Of a stretch of 64,000 nucleotides of DNA, positions 18,871 through 28,653 are shown in pieces. The stretch covers positions 1-64,000 of the forward strand of contig CAZPDM010000005.1 of assembly GCA_964585305.1 (NCBI GenBank), written 5' to 3'. Under the pieces are notes generated by a model, which was not told the DNA's origin, made no database searches, and saw only the letters and a program-made list of their open reading frames with translations. The stretch comes from CAZPDM01 sp964585305 (GTDB lineage Bacteria; Planctomycetota; Uabimicrobiia; Uabimicrobiales; JABWCH01). Made by a program: the position numbers and the translations under genes. The stretch's first letter is position 1; each line of letters starts with the position of its first letter.

Positions 18871-21800
18871 ATGCCATATAAAATTATTAAAATACTTGGT
18901 GAAGGCGGAATGGGACAAGTGTATCAAGCGGTTGATATAAATTTGAATCGTACTGTCGCGATGAAAGCCTTCCATGAAAAAGTCGTCCCAAATATAAAAG
19001 CAGTAAAAAGATTTATGCGTGAAAGTCAAATTTCTGCAAGCCTAGATCATCCTAATATTATTAAAGTTTATCAATTTACAGTTGAAAATAATCGACCATT
19101 TCTAGTGATGGAATATGTTGAAGGTCAGCCTTTAATGGACTATATTGCGACTGAAAGTCCCAGCCTAGATAAATTATTAGAAATATTTGAAAAAGTCGTA
19201 GATGCCGTTCATTATGCTCATAGAAAACAAATTATCCATCGTGATATTAAACCTTCTAATATTATGATCCGAAATAATGGCGAACCTGTCTTGATGGATT
19301 TTGGAATTGCTAAAGCAATTCAAATTGATGATTTAACACGTACAGGGGAAGTGATTGGAACCGTACAATATATGGCTCCTGAACAAGCATCCGGAGAAAA
19401 ACGTGCTGTAGATCATCGTGTCGATATATATAGTTTAGGTGCAGTTCTATATCAAATTCTTACTAAAAAAACTCCTATACAATCTCAAACACTTACAGAA
19501 ATGCTATTTGAACTTAACAAAACGGAAATTATTTTACCTTCTCAACATAATTCTGAAATTTCTCCTGAGCTTGAACAAATTTGCATGAAAGCTCTTTGTA
19601 AAGATAAAGAGCAACGATATCCTACGGCTAAAGCATTTTCTGAAGATTTAAAAAACTATCGACAAGGAAAAAAAATCAATGCTGCGGGTTTTATTCAAAA
19701 ACAACAATGGCGCAGAAAAATATTCCATTTATCAATTATTTTGGGAATAATTCTATCTGTTGGAATTGTTGCTTTATTAAGCCATCTTATCATCAACAAA
19801 TTAAATTCGCCAATAGACCCCTTAGAAAATGCTCTTTTTATAGTCGAACAAAAATTGGGAATGGCAAAAAACTATTACGAAAATAACGAGATTGTACAAG
19901 GATACTCGTGTTTAGAAGAATTTGTTAATCTGGTTGATAATAATCCATCCCTCTATCAAAAAAATAAAGATAAATTTTCATCATCTTTAAATAAGTTCCT
20001 CCATGAAACATACTCTCTAGCACAAATATATCATTTGGCAAATATGAGAGAGGAAGAGATTTATTTAAATAAATTTCATGATACAGCAGAAAAATTTCAA
20101 CCAGATCTACAAAATAGCATTTCTAATAATTATTGGAAAGCTATTGAGCCAACCATCAATGGGCAAGAAAAAAATTTAACAAAAGAAAATATTCAACAAA
20201 TTGAGTTAGTTAAAAACAATATTTTAAAAAATTTTAATTGGCCTATTGAAGTTTTAAATCAAGCTAAAAAAGACTACAAATCTTTTCAACATGAAGAGGC
20301 TATTCAAAAATTTGAGCAACTTCTTACATATTACACTTTTTTTTCACCAAAAGAATCTATTCAAAAAATTTTATGGGAATATGCGAAGATTGCAATTTCT
20401 TACCAAATCGGCCTTTCTTACGTAAAACAACAAAAATATATATTAGCTTTACAATATTTTAAGAGTGCAGAAAAAAATTGGGATAAAAATAATTTTTCTA
20501 AATTCATGAATAAACATCTTGAAATGTTGAATAAGTCTCAAAAAATTGAACAAAATTTTCCTATAAAAAAAATCTATGCAAATATTCTTATTCATATAGG
20601 ATCTTGCATCATTAACAATATTTTGTATACCGAAGACCTTACAAAAAAGGATAACATTGACTTTAATAAATTGATCGCAATGGTAGAAGAAATAAAAAAA
20701 TATGAACAAGATATTTCTGAATATTCTGAAGAATGGACGTTATTACAAGAACTCAAAGCAAGAATATATTTATGGATGCCATCCAGCAATAAAGAAACAA
20801 CTATGAAATATGTAATTAACTTGATGGATATATGTTTACAAAAAAATCCTATGAGAGATTCTTGCTATTTGATCCGAGGGATAGCATATTTAGAATTAAA
20901 AAATTATGAAAAATGCTTAGAAGACTTTGAATTTTCTTCTCAAATCAATCCTCAGCAAATAGAACCGTTGATAAAATTTTTTGAAATTTTTCCTCATTAT
21001 CAACATCCCAAATACGATAATGTAGAAAAAATTATTGGGATTGTTCATCGTTGGTGGCTGAGAGTAAATATGGCATACATAGATACATGGGAAGATGACG
21101 TAACACGGATGAAAATGTATTTTCGTGCAAAATGGCAAGAACAGGAAGTAAATAGTATTTCGATTGCAATGTCTGAAAAATTTTATTCCCTGCTTTTTGA
21201 TAGTAATGAAAAATTTTCAAAATTAGCTAAAGAATCTTTTTTAGAAATGCAACCATATTCTAGCACATTAGAATTTCTTAAAATAAAAGAAAAAGAACTA
21301 GAAACGCAAGATTCAACTCACCAAAACATTGAAACTCAACGAAAACTAAAAATTCTTTCAGACATCATCAACTCTGTAAAAGAAAAAAACAATGCACGTC
21401 TTATTGATCAAACTTTATATCTTTTATCTTCTGTATCTTTTGAAAAAAATATTCCTAAGGAAATTTTAAAAATTTTCCAAGACGAAGAACGTCTTAGTAT
21501 CCTTCATCGTTTAGTATTCGAAAAAGCCTTTCAAAAAGAAGTTCGAGAATATTATACAAGCAATTCCAAAGAAAACCATTGGTTCAAATTATATTACCTT
21601 GGGGCATCTATTTTAGCTCAAATCCCTATTATTATCCCACAAAAAATTATAGCTGAGAACGCCCATATTTTTTCAAAATATCCTAGAACAAATCATTACT
21701 ATCGGTTTATTTTAGCTAATTGGAGTAAACAAGAAAATAATCCTCAAATAAAAGTTATTTTACTTCGTGTTTTACAAGGAATTGGATATTTTGATTTAGA

Positions 21801-23919
21801 AACCCAAAAATTTCTTGAAAAATTTGCTAGCAATAAAGATTATCTAGGAGATCCTTTTATAGAAACAGTTGCAACCCCTCTAATAGTTGCAAATTTTGAT
21901 CATAAAAAAGAAATTTTTCATAATTATTTCTATCTTTGTACTCCCTTAGCTAAAATTTGGATTATGCATAATATTTCTCTTTTAGAGCAGAAAATTCCAA
22001 ATGATAGCTGGCAAAATTTTCATATAGAAATGAAAAAAATATGGGAAGAAAATTTTATACATAGCGACATCCGTAATAAAATGTTAGCTATTATAGCTAC
22101 TAAAGCTCTATTTAAGTGGAATGTAAATGATGAATTGTTCAATAAATATTGGAATGATTTTAAAAAACTCTATGAAGATAAAAATACACGAATTCAAAAA
22201 ACCGCATTAGTTCTAGCTTGCGAATTTGAGCAATTTCGTAAGAAAGCACAAGATCCACTACAAAAAATTTGCTGGAATATTTTGGAAAATAAATCGATAA
22301 CTAATCAAGAAATTTCGATTATAGCAAGCCTATTTTTATTAAAAATTAAAGATCAGAAAATTATTGCTCAAATGGAAAATACAGAAACGAATATATTAGA
22401 AAAAATTATGTTCTTGTACTCTATTCCTAAAGATCAAGATGCGGCTAAAACGCTTATGAATATAGTAAGTACTACAAAAGATAATGTAGAAAAAGGTATG
22501 GTTATTGCGGTTTTATGCCATTTCTATTATGGAATCAACAGTTTTATCAAGGATAATATACAAAAAAACGCTTTAAAAGCTTTTATAGAAAATCTCATTA
22601 TTAATTCTCTTAAAGAAGGCGAATCAGGCCTAATTTTTTGGAGTTTAATATCAACAACAAAAATCGATGACCTTTCTAAAAGAGTATGGGGTGAAATCTA
22701 TAATAATTTAGAAAAAGAAGACACAACAATTCCTCTAATGAGATTAGGGGCGTTGATCAATCTATCTATAAAACAACCCAATAATAAAGAATTGACAAAT
22801 CTATATACTACCTTACAAAAGAAAGAATCTGAACAAAAGTTAATTTTTCAAAAAAAACCAGATAGCGAAAAGCATAGAAAATCTTTATTATCTTTAATGT
22901 GGTTTTATAGACAAGTTTTACGAAATAATCAATATAATCATTTACTCGATTCTAACCTTATGGCTGAGGAAAACTTTATTGTTATTGACGAACGATTTAT
23001 AAAAACTCTTGAAAAGGATATCAGCGAGCCGATTCTCCTAACACGCTATATTTCAGCATTAGAAAAGGCAATCGAATTAGGCAAGCTAATTAAATCTCTC
23101 GATAGTAATTTTTATGAACGTTATGCTTTTCTACAATTGATTCAATATATGGCACTTCTTTATTATAAAAATAAACAATATTCTCAAGCATTAGATATAT
23201 TAGCTTATGACAACTTATATAAAACAGAACCAATTATTGCCGCTCTTTGGTTGAAATATAAACTAAGTATTGAGCCTAATTCTCCTGAAATTGATATATG
23301 GTGGCAAGAATGGCAAAAAAAAGACATGCAAGATTATCGTAGTGAATCCTTACGTTTATATATGGAATCTTTATTCTATCAACATAAAAAAGAATACCAG
23401 TTAGCTATTGATAAACTTGAAAAGGCTTTCATTTTATGCCCAGAGGATAGCCAATTTCTTTCTGATTTAATTGGGATTTATTTAAAAGAGCAAAAAAATA
23501 TGGAGAATCTGGACATATTTCTTGAGCTTGCCATCAAACACGCCAGTTATAAAGGAAATTTACTTTGGAGAAAAGTACAATATTTTGCAGTTCAAAAAGA
23601 TATTTCAAATGTTATTGACACACTTAAAGCCTTAGTTATATTGGAAAGCGAATATCCTATTACTTTAGAAAACATCACTGAATTAAATATCGATAAAAAA
23701 TACTATGGAGAAATATATTTTTCCATTGCTATAAAAAAAGCAGATCGTAGAAATACCTCTCAAACAATATTTTGGCTTACTAAAGCTCACGAAGAAGGAT
23801 ATAGCATTACAGAAGAAAAATTAAAAGAGCTGTGGATACTCAAAGATTTTATTGGTGTAGTTCTTAATCAACATCCAAGTTTCAGAAAGATTTGGCAAAA
23901 ACTAGTAATTAAGAAATAG
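18871..23919 (+). CDS. Giant receptor-like Ser/Thr kinase, paralogue D
   Basis: This 1682-residue protein is the last of the four tandem copies. The kinase domain is complete (GEGGMG, VAMKAF, HRDIKPSNIMI, DFGIAKA, APEQASG). One membrane helix at about 283-307 is followed by the long helical extracytoplasmic part with SEEWTLLQE, CYLIRGIAYLELKNYEKCL, RWWLRVNM, a SESLRLYMESLFYQ block and a C-terminal TPR (FILCPEDS). The ribosome site is weak: only a purine-rich AAAGAAAA precedes the ATG. Kinases A and D share the activation segment GTVQYMAPEQASG, while B and C share GTPQYMSPEQASG. That suggests the array arose by two rounds of duplication or by gene conversion. A strong terminator follows directly. 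Confidence 0.9.
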   Translation: MPYKIIKILGEGGMGQVYQAVDINLNRTVAMKAFHEKVVPNIKAVKRFMRESQISASLDHPNIIKVYQFTVENNRPFLVMEYVEGQPLMDYIATESPSLDKLLEIFEKVVDAVHYAHRKQIIHRDIKPSNIMIRNNGEPVLMDFGIAKAIQIDDLTRTGEVIGTVQYMAPEQASGEKRAVDHRVDIYSLGAVLYQILTKKTPIQSQTLTEMLFELNKTEIILPSQHNSEISPELEQICMKALCKDKEQRYPTAKAFSEDLKNYRQGKKINAAGFIQKQQWRRKIFHLSIILGIILSVGIVALLSHLIINKLNSPIDPLENALFIVEQKLGMAKNYYENNEIVQGYSCLEEFVNLVDNNPSLYQKNKDKFSSSLNKFLHETYSLAQIYHLANMREEEIYLNKFHDTAEKFQPDLQNSISNNYWKAIEPTINGQEKNLTKENIQQIELVKNNILKNFNWPIEVLNQAKKDYKSFQHEEAIQKFEQLLTYYTFFSPKESIQKILWEYAKIAISYQIGLSYVKQQKYILALQYFKSAEKNWDKNNFSKFMNKHLEMLNKSQKIEQNFPIKKIYANILIHIGSCIINNILYTEDLTKKDNIDFNKLIAMVEEIKKYEQDISEYSEEWTLLQELKARIYLWMPSSNKETTMKYVINLMDICLQKNPMRDSCYLIRGIAYLELKNYEKCLEDFEFSSQINPQQIEPLIKFFEIFPHYQHPKYDNVEKIIGIVHRWWLRVNMAYIDTWEDDVTRMKMYFRAKWQEQEVNSISIAMSEKFYSLLFDSNEKFSKLAKESFLEMQPYSSTLEFLKIKEKELETQDSTHQNIETQRKLKILSDIINSVKEKNNARLIDQTLYLLSSVSFEKNIPKEILKIFQDEERLSILHRLVFEKAFQKEVREYYTSNSKENHWFKLYYLGASILAQIPIIIPQKIIAENAHIFSKYPRTNHYYRFILANWSKQENNPQIKVILLRVLQGIGYFDLETQKFLEKFASNKDYLGDPFIETVATPLIVANFDHKKEIFHNYFYLCTPLAKIWIMHNISLLEQKIPNDSWQNFHIEMKKIWEENFIHSDIRNKMLAIIATKALFKWNVNDELFNKYWNDFKKLYEDKNTRIQKTALVLACEFEQFRKKAQDPLQKICWNILENKSITNQEISIIASLFLLKIKDQKIIAQMENTETNILEKIMFLYSIPKDQDAAKTLMNIVSTTKDNVEKGMVIAVLCHFYYGINSFIKDNIQKNALKAFIENLIINSLKEGESGLIFWSLISTTKIDDLSKRVWGEIYNNLEKEDTTIPLMRLGALINLSIKQPNNKELTNLYTTLQKKESEQKLIFQKKPDSEKHRKSLLSLMWFYRQVLRNNQYNHLLDSNLMAEENFIVIDERFIKTLEKDISEPILLTRYISALEKAIELGKLIKSLDSNFYERYAFLQLIQYMALLYYKNKQYSQALDILAYDNLYKTEPIIAALWLKYKLSIEPNSPEIDIWWQEWQKKDMQDYRSESLRLYMESLFYQHKKEYQLAIDKLEKAFILCPEDSQFLSDLIGIYLKEQKNMENLDIFLELAIKHASYKGNLLWRKVQYFAVQKDISNVIDTLKALVILESEYPITLENITELNIDKKYYGEIYFSIAIKKADRRNTSQTIFWLTKAHEEGYSITEEKLKELWILKDFIGVVLNQHPSFRKIWQKLVIKK

Positions 23920-23920
23920 T

Positions 23921-23964
23921 AAAAAAAAAGTCTGTTGGTCAAGAAAACCAACAGACTTTTTTTT
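23921..23964. terminator. Bidirectional terminator between convergent genes
   Basis: An 11-bp stem (AGTCTGTTGGT with ACCAACAGACT) has nine A before it and eight T after it. It sits 1 base after the stop of kinase D and 8 bases from the stop of the convergent FG-GAP lipoprotein gene, so it can end both transcripts. Confidence 0.85.
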
Positions 23965-23972
23965 AGTATTTC

Positions 23973-25154
23973 TTATTTTTCCATAACACGTTGAAAAGGT
24001 TTAGATTTTACTTCTGTGTTAGGTTTGGTAGCGAGTACAGAAATATTAGATATAGTTTTATTAACGACTTCTTCATTCTTAGGAAGTAGTTGAGGTTTAA
24101 TTTCTACACTAGAAAGATCAAAGTCTCCACTAATCTTTTTAGCTTCCTGCAAATTAGCTCTTTCCCATTTAGAATTATCTATCCAAGCCCATGCTTTATT
24201 TCCATCATGAATAAGTAAAGCATTTTGCTTACGATTATTGATTTGCGCAGAACCTAAACGAATAACCTTTTCTTCTGCAATTTTTTGCCAAGCATTTTGG
24301 TTCATCCATGCCCAAACACTTCCTTGTGTATAAGCAATAGCTATATCATTTTGGCCATTATTATCTAAATCTAATATTTCAAGACTATCTGCCATTTCTT
24401 CATCAATTTTTTGCCAAGTAGAGTTATTCAGCCAAGCATAAATTGCTGGAGTATTTTTGTATGCAATAACAAGATCTTCTTGAGCATTATTATCTATATC
24501 TGCAACAACGATATCGTTTGCTGCTTCATTATCAATATGCTGCCAATATTCATTATTCATCCAAGCATATATGCTGTTGCTATGAGTATAACTCATGACA
24601 ATATCTTTTTGCCCATTATTATCTAAATCACATAAAGCAATAACATTTGCCGATTCATCATCTATTTTTTTCCAAGTATTGTTAAGATACATAAATGTAC
24701 CTTTATCATTATCCAAGGAAATAATGAGTTCTGCCTGTCCATCATGATCAACATCTCCAGCAACTTGCGTACGTATTATAGCCTCGCCAATTATCTTGGA
24801 AAATTGGAAAACATTAACACCTGGACGATACGTACCACCATCAGGAGAATATTCTATAAATGAAGCCAGAGAAAGAATATCATCAGTAGAAATTGTTAAT
24901 AATGTTCCAAGAGGAAGATCATTCTCTGCATAATTAGCAATATCATTTGCTGTTTTTTTAATAGCACCATTTACTAAACAATAGCAAACATCTGGATTCT
25001 GACTTGTAGCAGACAAAATAATATCATATAACTGTACAGGATTCGGATCTGGAACTTCATTCGCTTTCTTATTATTATGTTTAAGGCATGACAGACAAGA
25101 TAAAGAAATTATAAGAATGAGAAAAAAAATAAAATAAGTTTTAGTTTTTTGCAT
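23973..25154 (-). CDS. FG-GAP/VCBS repeat lipoprotein
   Basis: 393 residues from MQKTKTYF, chosen because AAGGAA lies 7 bases upstream; an ATG 24 bases earlier has no ribosome site. The N-terminus is a signal peptide ending in Cys-rich LSCLSC, a lipobox-like sequence. Four or five repeats of about 46 residues follow, each with an Asp-rich loop such as DLDNNGQKDIVM, DIDNNAQEDLVI or DLDNNGQNDIAI. This is the DxDxxGxxD calcium-loop signature of FG-GAP/VCBS beta-propeller blades, alternating with W-rich YAWMNN..WQ segments. It is probably a surface or periplasmic calcium-binding propeller. It is the most downstream gene of the minus-strand cluster and faces the kinase array. Confidence 0.82.
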   Translation of the reverse strand: MQKTKTYFIFFLILIISLSCLSCLKHNNKKANEVPDPNPVQLYDIILSATSQNPDVCYCLVNGAIKKTANDIANYAENDLPLGTLLTISTDDILSLASFIEYSPDGGTYRPGVNVFQFSKIIGEAIIRTQVAGDVDHDGQAELIISLDNDKGTFMYLNNTWKKIDDESANVIALCDLDNNGQKDIVMSYTHSNSIYAWMNNEYWQHIDNEAANDIVVADIDNNAQEDLVIAYKNTPAIYAWLNNSTWQKIDEEMADSLEILDLDNNGQNDIAIAYTQGSVWAWMNQNAWQKIAEEKVIRLGSAQINNRKQNALLIHDGNKAWAWIDNSKWERANLQEAKKISGDFDLSSVEIKPQLLPKNEEVVNKTISNISVLATKPNTEVKSKPFQRVMEK

Positions 25155-25204
25155 TAAAGTTTCCTTAAAAATTAGCAAACTTATTAAGAAAGAATCCCAA
25201 GAAA

Positions 25205-26017
25205 CTACTCCTCTAATTGAAAAGATGCTAACACTTGTTCAAACATGGGATAATATTTGTTAATAAGTTTTTGATCGTTCCGACATTCAAAAATAGCATA
25301 ATAAACACAACCACCATATTCTAATTCAAAAACTTTAAGATGTAAAGCTAATTTATCAAATTTACGGACTATGTCATAACAAATCATATTTCCTGAAATA
25401 TTTTTATTGATTGCATACAAAGTAAGTGGAGTTTTTTTAACGATATTTACAGTAGAAAACGGATAGTATCTCTTTGTTTTTTGAATTGTTGGAATATTAC
25501 TTCCAGCAAACTTTAAAAATATAGTAACTTTATTTTTTACATCAACTTTATAGCGATAACCTTTTAGATCGCTTTCCTCGGAAAAACTTTCACTCCATTC
25601 ATTTTTTGTAAAAAAAGTGATGCCAAAATCTTCTGCACTTGTACGTCTTAATGATAAACCACCTTCAACTACTGTTGCTTCAATAATAACCAAAACTGTT
25701 GTTGTATCACCTCGATTAAAATCTGCATATATTTCTTTTATATCTTTTACAACACCTTTACAAGTAATTAGAATATTATCATATTCCATTTCAAAATCTT
25801 TTATTTTAGTTTCTGATTCAACTTCTACACCAACAAATTCAGCAGCCTTACGGATAGCACGATACCGAGCTTTTTCCAATGCTTCAACTTTGTTATTATT
25901 AGCTTCCTCAAGACTTGCCTGAGCTTCATAATGCCCACGTGTTTCAGCTCCCCATTGTGCTTGTAAAGAAAGTATTCCTAATAATAGGATTAAAACAATA
26001 ATAAAATATCTTTTCAT
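25205..26017 (-). CDS. Exported LPP20/FlgT-like protein
   Basis: This 270-residue protein has a signal peptide (hydrophobic 4-20, cleavage near LQA) and a domain starting at about residue 45 with ALEKARYRAIRKAAEFVGV. That Ala/Arg-rich helix followed by VESETKI and GVVKDIKE resembles the LPP20 lipoprotein / FlgT N-terminal fold of flagellar and envelope proteins. The C-terminal half (about 125-270) has no fold I recognise and lacks the C-terminal AEGIG-type motif of its neighbours. An AAGGAAA ribosome site precedes the ATG. A strong hairpin at 26052-26089 separates it from the next gene upstream, so it may have its own promoter. No flagellar genes are in the window, so flagellar work is not implied. 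Confidence 0.72.
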   Translation of the reverse strand: MKRYFIIVLILLLGILSLQAQWGAETRGHYEAQASLEEANNNKVEALEKARYRAIRKAAEFVGVEVESETKIKDFEMEYDNILITCKGVVKDIKEIYADFNRGDTTTVLVIIEATVVEGGLSLRRTSAEDFGITFFTKNEWSESFSEESDLKGYRYKVDVKNKVTIFLKFAGSNIPTIQKTKRYYPFSTVNIVKKTPLTLYAINKNISGNMICYDIVRKFDKLALHLKVFELEYGGCVYYAIFECRNDQKLINKYYPMFEQVLASFQLEE

Positions 26018-26051
26018 AGTTTATTTTCCTTAAAATATATTTTTTCTTAGC

Positions 26052-26091
26052 AAAACATGCTTTAGTTGATAACAACTAAAGCATGTTTTTT
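26052..26091 (-). terminator. Strong hairpin terminator
   Basis: A 17-bp perfect stem (AAAACATGCTTTAGTTG pairs with its complement), 4-nt loop, with T runs on both strands. It follows the minus-strand LPP20-like gene that ends at 26125. Confidence 0.8.
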
Positions 26092-26124
26092 ATATTAATA
26101 GCTAATTCAACCGTGACTATTGAA

Positions 26125-26991
26125 TTATTTTGCCATTAAACCAATACCTTCGGCAATAAAAATTTCATCATCATCTTCAATACCTTCAAATAAAGAATAA
26201 TCTTCATCTGAAAGTTCTAAGCCTAATTTTTTCAAATTTTGGGATAAAGAATAGATGCACATGTGTTTGGGAATACGAAGTTTCATAGTAACTTTTTTGG
26301 CTGTGAAATCAATATTAATTTTTAGAATTTCGCATCCAACTAAGGTTGTCTTTTGCAAAACATTTAAACGAGTTTGTTCTTCAAGAATAAATTTGTTGAC
26401 TTTTTCATTGCAAGCAACAATTTCTTCTGTAACTTGTTTAGCAACATTACTACGGGCTTCAGCATACGCAGCAGTAATAGCATTAGCAATTAACTTTCCG
26501 CCTTCGGTATAACCAGAAATACCACAAACAAGCAATTTTTCTGGCAATAAGCGAGAAACTTCCATATATTCTGAACCTTTAAGTTTTCCGCCAATGCTTC
26601 TTTCAATACTACGGATCATCCAAGCATTAGAAATTTCCATGTAACTGGCAACTACACCTAGTTTTGTGTCAACAACATCTAAATCGCTTCTTTTCTTAGC
26701 ACCAGTTAATTTTGTTGGAGGAATATCAACTTTAGTAATAATCATACTAGTATTATTATTGATAATACTTACTTTACTAATCACAGCACCTAAGATATTT
26801 TCAACAATAAAACCCTTGGCTTGGATAGTAGCATCTTCTTGTCTTACAGAAACTTCTTGTATTTGAGCAACATTCATTTTGCTGGCCCATTTGGGATCAT
26901 GTTTCAAAGGAATAGAAGAAACGAAATCTTGTGCTACAACATAAGAACTGAATAAAATAATACCAATCAATAAATATGCGATGTATTTCAT
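26125..26991 (-). CDS. Exported LPP20-like protein, AEGIG tail
   Basis: 288 residues with a signal peptide (MKYIAYLLIGIILFSS..., cleavage near VVAQ). The first half is a beta-rich domain that resembles the N-terminal halves of two neighbours; the second half contains LIANAITAAYAEARSNVAK, the Ala-rich helix of LPP20-like domains, then VNKFILEEQ and a CIYSLSQNLKKLGLEL segment. These line up with VDKFILEHE and LSLSQTLKELGVSL in the protein at 27809-28591. The very C-terminus reads IFIAEGIGLMAK, close to ITAEGIGIIPN of the protein at 28654. GGGAG lies 6 bases before the ATG. Part of a minus-strand cluster of related exported proteins; function unknown. Confidence 0.75.
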   Translation of the reverse strand: MKYIAYLLIGIILFSSYVVAQDFVSSIPLKHDPKWASKMNVAQIQEVSVRQEDATIQAKGFIVENILGAVISKVSIINNNTSMIITKVDIPPTKLTGAKKRSDLDVVDTKLGVVASYMEISNAWMIRSIERSIGGKLKGSEYMEVSRLLPEKLLVCGISGYTEGGKLIANAITAAYAEARSNVAKQVTEEIVACNEKVNKFILEEQTRLNVLQKTTLVGCEILKINIDFTAKKVTMKLRIPKHMCIYSLSQNLKKLGLELSDEDYSLFEGIEDDDEIFIAEGIGLMAK

Positions 26992-27107
26992 AACAATCTC
27001 CCGAATTTAATAGAAAAATTCATACTTGCCAATCAGCAGCAAGTTTAAATAACGAATTTTTCTTAATTTTCTGAAAATATAATTAATTGGCAAACTAAAT
27101 TACATTT

Positions 27108-27773
27108 TTACTTTACAAGATAGGCTTTTCCTGTTACTACAATCTGATCAGGAATAATATTAGGAAAATTTTTAACTGACTCATCGCCAAGTTTTTTCTT
27201 GACTAAAAATTCAATAAATTGAGATTCGATTTTTCCTTCTACTGTAACACAAGTTTTATCAGAATTCCATACAGGAGTACCAATTTTTACACCTCTCAAT
27301 GTTTCTTGAGAAGTAGTTACTGTATTTGGATCAATCTTTTTAAAAATAGCCTGCAATTCTTTAGCAATTGCAAGTTTTGCATCTATGCTAGCTTCTTCTA
27401 TGGCTATTGTTTCCATTTGAGTAATTCTTACAATTGGATCCTGTAAAGGAGATAACGCATAGACAAAAACAGTCTGTGTTATTTCATATTTAGGAGAGTA
27501 CAAGACAACTTCTAATGCTTGGCTTGTTTCCTGAGATATCCAAAGAGCATTATTCTTCCACTCACATCCTGGAGTTTTGACCTCTATTTTAGAAATCTCT
27601 ACTTTGCGCATGTTATTACCATCACGATAATAGAATTCAAAGTAGATTGGAGTATTCACAAAGGTAATAACTCGATGAGGAATAATAACAATATTTTTTA
27701 CAATTTCCTCTTTATCACATCCCATTGAAAAAAATAACAACAGGCTTAGTAAAATATAGCAGAATACCTTCAT
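27108..27773 (-). CDS. Lipoprotein with LPP20-like domain
   Basis: 221 residues. The signal peptide ends in FSMGC, a lipobox, so Cys19 is probably lipidated and the protein anchored in a membrane. An N-terminal beta-rich domain (about 30-125) precedes a C-terminal half beginning QMETIAIEEASIDAKLAIAK, closely related to QMQAIAEEEAFLDAKIQLAE in the 566-residue protein at 29550. Both then have an SQFIEFLVKK / SKRFVQRLLRD segment and end in VVTGKAYLVK / EAVGEAYISY. The two are therefore paralogues over their last 100 residues. It shares the general LPP20/FlgT-like plan with the rest of the cluster. Confidence 0.75.
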   Translation of the reverse strand: MKVFCYILLSLLLFFSMGCDKEEIVKNIVIIPHRVITFVNTPIYFEFYYRDGNNMRKVEISKIEVKTPGCEWKNNALWISQETSQALEVVLYSPKYEITQTVFVYALSPLQDPIVRITQMETIAIEEASIDAKLAIAKELQAIFKKIDPNTVTTSQETLRGVKIGTPVWNSDKTCVTVEGKIESQFIEFLVKKKLGDESVKNFPNIIPDQIVVTGKAYLVK

Positions 27774-27808
27774 GTTTTATCCCTGCTATTAAAGTTTAAT
27801 ACTTAATA

Positions 27809-28591
27809 CTATTGAAGAACAGCTTCTCCACGTTCTTTTTCATAAGAGTTAAAAAGAGCCTGTAAAGTTTGGCATTCTTCAAGAGTTAAAGAAACACCTA
27901 ATTCTTTTAATGTTTGGCTAAGAGAAAGAATATACAAGGGAATTTTAATCTCAGCATCAATATATACTTTTTTATCGCTCCAATTGACGATTGGTTTAGA
28001 GAAACCGCAACCAATGAGCTTCAAATTTTCTAAAGTAGCTTGATGTTCTTCATGTTCCAAGATAAATTTATCAACGGTTTCACTATTTGAAATAACTTCC
28101 CCAAACAACCGTGCGCCAAGTTTTGCAGCTGCATCTAATTTTGCCATTTTAATATTATTAACAACTCGTTCTCCTGATGGAGTAAAAGCTGCATAACCAT
28201 ATTCAACAGTTTCTTTTGGAAAAAGATATTTGATGTCTTGAATCTGTTTTAAAGTTAATCTGCCTGGTTTCATTGAATCTTCCAAAGACACCATAATATC
28301 ATACTGAGCAATACTAGCTTTTGCAATGACAAAACCATTAGCACTATCAATATTTTCAACAGTTGTTTTACATAGTTTAAGTAAATAACCTTGAGACTTT
28401 TTGATAATTTCAATACTAATATTATTTAAACCAGCTCTACTTTCTTTAGCAATCCAAAAGCCTTGCGCACGTTCAGAAAGATTTTTTTTTGCATCTTCTT
28501 GAGCTGCAATCTTCGCCTGTTCTAAATTAAGGCTATATGCTGTAACTGAAAAAATACAACATACAAATAGACAAACTATAATTAACTTCAT
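27809..28591 (-). CDS. Exported protein with two LPP20-like halves
   Basis: 260 residues with a signal peptide (cleavage near VTAYS). Two similar Ala-rich helices begin each half: LEQAKIAAQEDAKKNLSE at about residue 22 and VVNNIKMAKLDAAAKLGAR near 150. The protein thus looks like a tandem LPP20-like duplication. VDKFILEHE and LSLSQTLKELGVSL match the proteins at 26125 and 28654 in the same order. GGAGG lies 11 bases before the ATG. The neighbours are co-oriented with gaps of 35 and 62 bases and no terminator between, so the gene is probably co-transcribed with the lipoprotein at 27108. Confidence 0.75.
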   Translation of the reverse strand: MKLIIVCLFVCCIFSVTAYSLNLEQAKIAAQEDAKKNLSERAQGFWIAKESRAGLNNISIEIIKKSQGYLLKLCKTTVENIDSANGFVIAKASIAQYDIMVSLEDSMKPGRLTLKQIQDIKYLFPKETVEYGYAAFTPSGERVVNNIKMAKLDAAAKLGARLFGEVISNSETVDKFILEHEEHQATLENLKLIGCGFSKPIVNWSDKKVYIDAEIKIPLYILSLSQTLKELGVSLTLEECQTLQALFNSYEKERGEAVLQ

Positions 28592-28653
28592 AAAATTTTA
28601 AGCCTCCAAAATAAATCAAAAAAACGAAAATAATCATATAAAATTATATCTCA

